The notes under the pieces are model-generated. The model searched no databases, was not told the origin of the DNA, and saw only the letters and a list, made by a program, of their open reading frames with translations. DNA of 64,000 bases from MA-ANB-1 sp965216445 (lineage in GTDB: Bacteria; Actinomycetota; Acidimicrobiia; Spongiisociales; ZC4RG35), in contig OZ244166.1 of assembly GCA_965216445.1 (NCBI GenBank), positions 2,170,001 to 2,234,000 on the forward strand, written 5' to 3'. The position numbers and the translations under genes are program-made. This document shows, one piece after another, positions 58,833 to 64,000 of this stretch. Every line of letters begins with the position of its first letter. Positions within the stretch are counted from its first letter, which is position 1.

Positions 58833-59543
58833 TTGACAGTTGTTGTTGACATGCTCACTAGCCGACCCTTCGGCTATGGGCTCGTGGCTGGAATTGTGGG
58901 ACTGGTTCTGGCCGTATTGTTCCGAAGGCGCGACGTCGACTGGGGCGTTTGGTGGGGAGTTGCGACAATCGCAGTGACTGCGTTGTACGGGAACTTCCGA
59001 ATCGAAGCCGTTGAGAGAGTCTCACGTGACGCTCTCTGGTCGTTCCCGGTGGGCATCCTTGCGGCGCTGCTGGCCACCTACGGACTCCGAAAGCTCAGTG
59101 ATCAATGGGTAGGGGGCCCGGCTCTGGGTGTGACCCTCATCGGGATCTGGGCAACTGTCCCGGACACAGAACATGCGGCCGTCCTCCTTGGTGTGAGCGG
59201 CGGTTTGATCTGGGCGTGGTGGCCAACATTTTGGTCGAAGCCAAAGACGATCGGAGCAGTCTTGGTGGCGGTGCTTATCGCCTGGGCCGTTCTGGTCGGC
59301 GGATTGGCACGGCCGTCCGGGATCGTTGGCGGCCTCGGTGTGTTGGCCACTCTCGGCGTCTACTCCCACTTCGTCGAGTTGAGCAACAAGTACGTTTGGC
59401 TCGTTGGTTACGCGGGAACTGCTTTGGTGTGGTCTCGCGTTGCCGGGCTGGCCGATTCGGGCTGGAAGGCCGTCGCAATCGGCGTCGCGGCGTGGGTGAT
59501 CGTTGCGTTACTCGGAATACGCTTCAGACCGGCGGAGCACTAG
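58833..59543 (+). CDS. Hypothetical polytopic membrane protein
   Basis: A 236-residue hydrophobic protein with about seven predicted helices (GLVAGIVGLVLAVLF, WWGVATIAVTALYGN, FPVGILAALLATYGL and further on). TTG start with AGGAG six bases upstream; an ATG at 58851 is an alternative. It follows the DegT-type gene by 31 bp. No family recognised. The 3' end overlaps the convergent DDN-like gene by 4 bases. Confidence 0.65.
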   Translation: MTVVVDMLTSRPFGYGLVAGIVGLVLAVLFRRRDVDWGVWWGVATIAVTALYGNFRIEAVERVSRDALWSFPVGILAALLATYGLRKLSDQWVGGPALGVTLIGIWATVPDTEHAAVLLGVSGGLIWAWWPTFWSKPKTIGAVLVAVLIAWAVLVGGLARPSGIVGGLGVLATLGVYSHFVELSNKYVWLVGYAGTALVWSRVAGLADSGWKAVAIGVAAWVIVALLGIRFRPAEH

Positions 59544-59950
59544 ACGATTGGCGCGAACCTGACGAGTGGAGACTCTTCCACCCAACGATCCACGGCTCGT
59601 TCCGCCTTTGCCGGTTCTGTGTCGAAACTATCAACCAGGGCCCTCAACAGAATCGCCCGACGCTCTCCGCTTTCGGCAACTATCTCTCCAGCCACCGGTA
59701 CATCAACCTCCAGCCCTCGTTTGAGATGGAGTACGAAGTTGGGATTCGACGAGATATTGGCCTCCCAGTCACGTTTCGGACCGGGTCGACCCGTTAAGTA
59801 GTAGCTGCCGTCGAAGTGATGGAAGAAGATCTCGATCCGTCGCGGCAAACCAGTTTTTCTGCCCGTGGTGGTGATGTCGGCTATCCCACCGGAGTTCAAT
59901 GCTTGAAGAGTCTGTTGATCCATGGTCTTGCCAACCCGAACCGGCACCAA
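59540..59950 (-). CDS. DDN/F420-type nitroreductase-family protein
   Basis: A 136-residue split-barrel protein: TTTGRKTGLPRRIEIFFHHFDGSYYLTGRPGPKRDWEANISSNPNFVLHLKRGLEVDVPVAGEIV. The TxGRKTGxxR opening, the beta-barrel order and the W-x-x-N-x-x-x-N-P segment match the deazaflavin (F420)-dependent nitroreductase family of actinobacteria. ATG codons at 59950 and 59923 are both possible. Diverges from the reductase at 59977. Confidence 0.75.
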   Translation of the reverse strand: MVPVRVGKTMDQQTLQALNSGGIADITTTGRKTGLPRRIEIFFHHFDGSYYLTGRPGPKRDWEANISSNPNFVLHLKRGLEVDVPVAGEIVAESGERRAILLRALVDSFDTEPAKAERAVDRWVEESPLVRFAPIV

Positions 59951-59976
59951 ACTCTTCCCGACGTTAGGTTCTGCCT

Positions 59977-61173
59977 ATGGGTCAGAGAATTCACGCCAAG
60001 GCCACGATTCTCGACAACGTCGCCATCCTTGAAACCGATCGGACGCTGACCGGGCAAGACGGGAAGGGATACAGTCAACCAAGCGAGATTCTGAGCCCTG
60101 ATGGCTTGCTGGCAAACCGCCTTCGGGCCGCCGACCCGTCCATCGGCCATATCCACATCCTGTCGAACATGCTCTCGATCGTTCGAGACGGCGGGTGGGA
60201 CCCAAGCGACGTCGACCGAGCCATGGAGGTCGTTTCGGGCCTGTTCGAGTTCTATCCGTATAGCGAGTCCGATGAACAGTTGCGCGCCGAGAACTACAAC
60301 GCAACCATCTCGTCGATCCGGGTCGTCAACGATGACCTCTGGGTTATCCGGGTAAGGCCCGACTCGGGAATCGAGGAGTACGCTCCCGGTCAGTACACGA
60401 CACTCGCCTTGGGTTACTGGGAGAGCCCTAACAATGGTCGCGAAGGCGAGGACCCGCCTGCTGACCGAACCGCGCTTGCCCGCCGGTCTTACTCAGTATC
60501 GAGTTCCATTGTCGACGTTGACACTGGGGCCATCCTTCCGCCTCCATCCGACGAGGTTGAGTTCTACATAGTGAGAGTGCCCCCAAGCCTGAAAGAGACC
60601 CCGGCTTTGACCCCCCGGATCTTTCAGAAGAAGGAAGGCGATCGCATATTCATGGGGGCCAAGTTCGCTGGTAGGTATACGTTGGATGGCGTCGGAACCG
60701 ACGACCAGGTGGTTTTTCTCAGCACCGGAACTGGTGAGGCGCCACAGAACGCGATGACATCTGAGCTGTTGCGCCGGGGCCACCGAGGGCAGATACTCAA
60801 CCTTGTTTGTGTCCGACTGAAGAGCGATCTCGGCTACTTGAGAGAACATCAAATGGTCCAAGCGATGTATCCGAGCTACCGGTACGAAACCCTGACCACC
60901 CGTGAGCCGGAGAATGCTGGACAGAAGCTGTACATCCAGGACCTGATCGAGATGGGTGCAGTAGACAGAATGCTGGGTTCTCCCATCGATCCGTCCAACA
61001 CACACGTCTTCCTCTGTGGGAACCCGGTCATGATTGGTCTACCCAGTTGGGATGGCGACCAGCCGACTTTTCCTGAGACAATCGGTGTTTGTGAATTGCT
61101 TCACCGGCGCGGGTTCACAATCGATCATCGCAAAACCCGCGGGAATGTGCACTATGAGGAGTACTGGAAATAG
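59977..61173 (+). CDS. Ferredoxin-NADP-reductase-like flavoprotein with N-terminal extension
   Basis: A 398-residue protein. The FNR core starts near residue 105 (NYNATISSIRVVNDDLWVIRV, EEYAPGQYTTLALG), with the FAD motif ARRSYSVSSSI, a nucleotide-binding FLSTGTGEAPQNAMTSELL and the C-terminal CGNPVMIGLP. The first 100 residues (GQRIHAKATILDNVAILETDRTL and SNMLSIVRDGGWDPSDVDRAMEV) are not part of a usual reductase. Role probably NADPH-linked reduction of a ferredoxin-like partner. Converges with the malic enzyme gene, 2 bp apart. Confidence 0.82.
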   Translation: MGQRIHAKATILDNVAILETDRTLTGQDGKGYSQPSEILSPDGLLANRLRAADPSIGHIHILSNMLSIVRDGGWDPSDVDRAMEVVSGLFEFYPYSESDEQLRAENYNATISSIRVVNDDLWVIRVRPDSGIEEYAPGQYTTLALGYWESPNNGREGEDPPADRTALARRSYSVSSSIVDVDTGAILPPPSDEVEFYIVRVPPSLKETPALTPRIFQKKEGDRIFMGAKFAGRYTLDGVGTDDQVVFLSTGTGEAPQNAMTSELLRRGHRGQILNLVCVRLKSDLGYLREHQMVQAMYPSYRYETLTTREPENAGQKLYIQDLIEMGAVDRMLGSPIDPSNTHVFLCGNPVMIGLPSWDGDQPTFPETIGVCELLHRRGFTIDHRKTRGNVHYEEYWK

Positions 61174-61175
61174 CG

Positions 61176-63443
61176 CTAACGAGCCCGACGGTTCGCTTCG
61201 GCCACCGCAATTGCTGTGAGGTTGACGACGTCGTTGACCGAAGCATCCCTTTGCAGGACCTGGACCGTTTTGGGGAACCCGCTGAGAATTGGACCTATGA
61301 CTTCTGCGTCGCCCAACCGGTTCATCAGCTTGTAGGACGCGTTGGCTGCAGTGAGGTTCGGAAACACCAGCACGTTGGCGGCTCGGCGCAGTGGTCCCTG
61401 GTCCCGCCGCCTCTGCAGAAGATCACTCACCACGGCCGTGTCCGCTTGCATTTCCCCGTCGACGGGCACATCCGGCCGGTGCTGTCGGAACAGCTCAACT
61501 GCCCGTCGGATTCTCGCGGGTTCCGGCCCACCGGCTGAACCGAAGTCCGAATACGAGATAAAGGCCACCCGTGGGTCGCGGTTGAAGTCTTTTTCCGCCG
61601 TGGTCGTGGCTGCGATGGCGATTTCGGCAAGCTGTTCCGCAGATGGTTCTATGTTCACGGCACAGTCCGTGAAGAAGAACGGCTGGCCACGGACAACAAC
61701 CAGATAGACCGAGGAGACGATGGAACGACCCTCCTCGACCTTTAGAACCTGAAGCGCCGGTCTGATCGTGTCGGGATAGTGAGTCGTCAACCCACCCATG
61801 ACCGCATCGGCTTTGCCTTCGCGGACCATGAGACACGAATACATGTTGTGATCGAACACCTGACGACGGGCCTCCTGTAGTGAGAGACCCTTATGGCGCC
61901 GTAGGCGTTCCAGGTCGACCGCGTAACGCTCCCGCTCTTCGGCTTCTTCTTTGGGGTTGATTATCTCCATCCCATCGAGGGAGATTCCGGCACCGGATGC
62001 CAATTCTGAGATCTCTTCCGCCGCACCGATCAGCAACGGTGTAGCGATGCCTTCGTCGGCCACCCTTCGACTGGCTCTGATGATGCGGAGATCTGCTCCG
62101 TGCGGGTAAGCGACACGTTTCGGGTGGGCGACTGCCTTTGCCGTTACCGCACTCACCAACGAGTACGAAGCTTGGAAGCGGGCCCTCAGCTGGTTGCGAT
62201 ATTCGTCAAAGTCCGAAATGGGCAAGCGTGCCAGGCCCTCGTCCATTGCGGCTTTCGCCACGGCCGGAGCGACCGTCCACAAGACCCGGGAGTCAAAGGG
62301 CTTTGGGATCAGGTATTCGGGACCAAAAGAGAGCTGATCTATGTCGTATGCCCGAAGCACTGCGTCCGGAACCGGTTCTTTGGCGAGATCAGCCAGGCCC
62401 CGGGCAGCAGCAACCTTCATACGCTCCGAGACTCCTTTGGAGCGCACGTCGAGCGCTCCTCGAAATATGAACGGAAAGCCGAGCACATTGTTGACCTGGT
62501 TGGGGAAATCAGACCTACCAGTCGCCATCACGACATCGGGACGGGCATCGACCGCATCTGGATAAGTGATCTCAGGGTCTGGGTTCGCCAAGGCGAAGAC
62601 AATCGGGCTCTCGGCCATCGACTGAATCATCTCTTTCGTGACGATGCCCGCGACCGAGACTCCGACGAAGGTGTCAGCTCCCTCCATAGCGTCAGCCAAA
62701 CTCCGGGCGTCGGTGTCAACGGCAAACTGGGACCGAATTGAGTCCAAGTCTTCTCGGCCGCTGTGGATGACGCCCTTCGAATCCGCCATCAGAACGTTGG
62801 CGGGGTCGACTCCCAGCTCGATGAAGAACCGTGCGGTTGCTATTCCTGCCGCACCCGCCCCCGAAAAAACGACTCTGGTTTGGGAGATGTCGCGGTTGGT
62901 CAACTCGAGAGCATTCAAGAAGGCTGCCCCGCTGATGATCGCGGTTCCATGCTGGTCGTCATGGAAAACCGGGATATCCAACCGCTCCCGCAGTGTCTCC
63001 TCGATATAGAAGCACTCGGGCGCCTTGATGTCTTCGAGGTTTATCCCACCAACGGTCGGCGCGAGGAGTTCACAAAACTTGATGACATCCTCGGGATCCG
63101 GTGCGTCGATTTCGAGGTCGAAGACGTCGATGTCCGCAAACCTCTTGAACAGGACCGCTTTGCCCTCCATGACCGGCTTACCCGCGAGTGCCCCGATATT
63201 CCCGAGGCCGAGCACCGCGGTCCCGTTGGACACGACCGCGACAAGGTTTCCCCGATTGGTGTACCGGAAAGCCGCATCTGAGTCTTCGGCTATCACCAGA
63301 CATGGCTCCGCAACTCCGGGCGTGTAGGCAAGACTCAAGTCGGATTGGGACACCGTCGGCTTGGTGGAGCGGATCGCGGTTTTTCCAGGACGTGGCTTTT
63401 CGTGGTACTCGAGTGCTTCGGAGAAGTTCGGCTTCTTTGGCAT
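61176..63443 (-). CDS. maeB: NADP-dependent malic enzyme with phosphotransacetylase domain
   Basis: A 755-residue two-domain enzyme. N-terminal malic enzyme (about 1-425): SLAYTPGVAEPCLVIAED, GNIGALAGKPVMEGKAVLFKRFADIDVFD, FHDDQHGTAIISGAA, VFSGAGAAGIATARFF and ALANPDPEITYPDA. C-terminal phosphotransacetylase-like domain (about 430-755): GADLRIIRASRRVADEGIATPLLIG and VFPNLTAANASYKLMNRLG. The fusion decarboxylates malate to pyruvate with NADP; the second domain is usually regulatory in this family. Confidence 0.95.
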   Translation of the reverse strand: MPKKPNFSEALEYHEKPRPGKTAIRSTKPTVSQSDLSLAYTPGVAEPCLVIAEDSDAAFRYTNRGNLVAVVSNGTAVLGLGNIGALAGKPVMEGKAVLFKRFADIDVFDLEIDAPDPEDVIKFCELLAPTVGGINLEDIKAPECFYIEETLRERLDIPVFHDDQHGTAIISGAAFLNALELTNRDISQTRVVFSGAGAAGIATARFFIELGVDPANVLMADSKGVIHSGREDLDSIRSQFAVDTDARSLADAMEGADTFVGVSVAGIVTKEMIQSMAESPIVFALANPDPEITYPDAVDARPDVVMATGRSDFPNQVNNVLGFPFIFRGALDVRSKGVSERMKVAAARGLADLAKEPVPDAVLRAYDIDQLSFGPEYLIPKPFDSRVLWTVAPAVAKAAMDEGLARLPISDFDEYRNQLRARFQASYSLVSAVTAKAVAHPKRVAYPHGADLRIIRASRRVADEGIATPLLIGAAEEISELASGAGISLDGMEIINPKEEAEERERYAVDLERLRRHKGLSLQEARRQVFDHNMYSCLMVREGKADAVMGGLTTHYPDTIRPALQVLKVEEGRSIVSSVYLVVVRGQPFFFTDCAVNIEPSAEQLAEIAIAATTTAEKDFNRDPRVAFISYSDFGSAGGPEPARIRRAVELFRQHRPDVPVDGEMQADTAVVSDLLQRRRDQGPLRRAANVLVFPNLTAANASYKLMNRLGDAEVIGPILSGFPKTVQVLQRDASVNDVVNLTAIAVAEANRRAR

Positions 63444-63549
63444 GGGAGAACCCTAACCGCCCACCTGGGCGATTCTTCAGTGGTTGCTAAACAGAAAAAC
63501 GCTTGGCCCACTAGCGGTTAGCCATCCCGGCCTGCGACAATCGGGGTTG

Positions 63550-63861
63550 ATGACAAGCACGGACATACCAATCCTGCAAACAGAAAACGGATACAAGGTC
63601 ATGGGTGGATGGCGTGTCGGTTCCGCGCCGGAAGAAGCCACGACCACATCGGGGCTCCTGGTACCGATTGGCACCAAAGATGGCAACGACGCCCTCGCAT
63701 TGATCGACGTCCAAACCAATCAGAGATTCTGGGCCGTGCCAACAGGTGCCTGGCGGTTCATATGGCCACCTACCGGGAAACCGGTCATTGCAGTCCGTGA
63801 ATCCCAGATAATCGCCGAGGAAGAAATCGACCACGTTGGCGACGAGGGCCAGTACCTCTGA
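63550..63861 (+). CDS. Hypothetical small cytoplasmic protein
   Basis: A 103-residue protein: ILQTENGYKVMGGWRVGSAPE, LLVPIGTKDGNDALALIDVQTNQRFWAVP, PVIAVRESQIIAEEEIDHV. Beta-rich, no signal peptide, no family recognised. ATG 63550 is preferred over an upstream ATG at 63484, which lies in non-coding-looking sequence. Followed by a two-part hairpin before the next gene. Confidence 0.5.
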   Translation: MTSTDIPILQTENGYKVMGGWRVGSAPEEATTTSGLLVPIGTKDGNDALALIDVQTNQRFWAVPTGAWRFIWPPTGKPVIAVRESQIIAEEEIDHVGDEGQYL

Positions 63862-63883
63862 TCGACATTAATTCCCCTTCGGT

Positions 63884-63928
63884 GCGGCCCTACCCACACC
63901 TAGTGTGGGTTGAGATACCTAGGGCCGC
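63884..63928. promoter_or_regulatory. Nested hairpin before the last gene
   Basis: Outer stem GCGGCCCT/AGGGCCGC and inner stem CCCACAC/GTGTGGG form a two-part hairpin 18 bases before an ATG. It may end the previous transcript or regulate the next gene. Confidence 0.4.
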
Positions 63929-63946
63929 CGGGAACGAAATCACACT

Positions 63947-64000
63947 ATGACCGACCAACATGCTTCACGCTCCAGACGGCGACTCACCGCGACCGTCACC
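63947..64000 (+). CDS. 5' end of a gene cut by the window edge
   Basis: Eighteen codons, MTDQHASRSRRRLTATVT, are visible, with no stop. The basic stretch RSRRRL could begin a signal or Tat-like peptide. GGGAACG lies before the ATG. Nothing more can be said. Confidence 0.4.
   Translation, partial: MTDQHASRSRRRLTATVT

Overview
The window looks like chromosomal DNA of a moderately high-GC actinobacterium, possibly of the class Acidimicrobiia; this is inference from gene style, not from a marker gene. Supporting signs are a primary-like sigma factor, a heme A synthase of the short actinobacterial kind, a SoxR regulator, a DDN/F420-type nitroreductase fold protein, many GTG/TTG starts, probable leaderless starts, and secreted proteins with Thr/Ser-rich linkers. 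A tRNA-Sec gene with TCA anticodon implies that the organism makes selenoproteins, although none is evident here.

1-12.9 kb is ordinary housekeeping sequence: the tail of a coiled-coil ATPase, a CBS-pair protein, a sigma factor, an envelope-stress operon (TPM-like secreted protein, PspA, membrane protein), an MBL hydrolase, a SixA-type phosphatase, a YyaL/DUF255 protein, a VOC protein, soxR, ctaA, a TIMP-like secreted protein, a PLP beta-synthase of the cysteine/cystathionine type, and an XRE-membrane protein. A structured non-coding stretch with a nearly complete complement of the 16S rRNA 3' tail lies at 11.96-12.16 kb.

13.0-23.95 kb is a 10.9-kb integrative island bounded by two complete tRNA-Sec copies that share an 87-bp perfect direct repeat. 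Its core is a divergent XRE repressor, an AlpA-like excisionase, a D5/P4-type helicase and, next to the right-hand tRNA, a phage-type tyrosine integrase. Its cargo is the most unusual part of the window: ten copies of a 16-bp dif-like motif (CATAA, a 6-bp centre containing CGGC or its complement GCCG, TTATG) cut the region 15.57-22.20 kb into modules of one or two genes. Most sites abut or contain a stop codon. One module encodes a second, Xer-sized tyrosine recombinase. I read this as an integron-like, Xer/dif-type gene cassette array carried inside a tRNA-Sec island.

24.0-58.8 kb is a large surface-glycan locus. It holds an NDP-sugar epimerase, a WecA/MraY-type initiating transferase, a CapD/WbpM-type dehydratase, five or six GT4 glycosyltransferases (one fused to a GNAT domain), an ABC exporter, three sulfotransferases, a polysaccharide deacetylase, a Wzz-like chain-length protein with a degenerate kinase domain, a probable polymerase, secreted or lipoprotein components, and a DegT aminotransferase. 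Embedded in it are a carrier-protein module (flavin halogenase-like enzyme, ACP, adenylating ligase, acyl-CoA dehydrogenase) resembling prolyl/pyrrolyl-carrier chemistry, and a tightly overlapping set of two lysine-less lipoyl-fold proteins, two SGNH-like proteins and a sulfotransferase for which I know no described system.

58.8-64 kb returns to general metabolism: a membrane protein, a DDN-like protein, a ferredoxin-NADP-reductase-like flavoprotein, a malic enzyme with a phosphotransacetylase domain, a small hypothetical protein and the start of a further gene.
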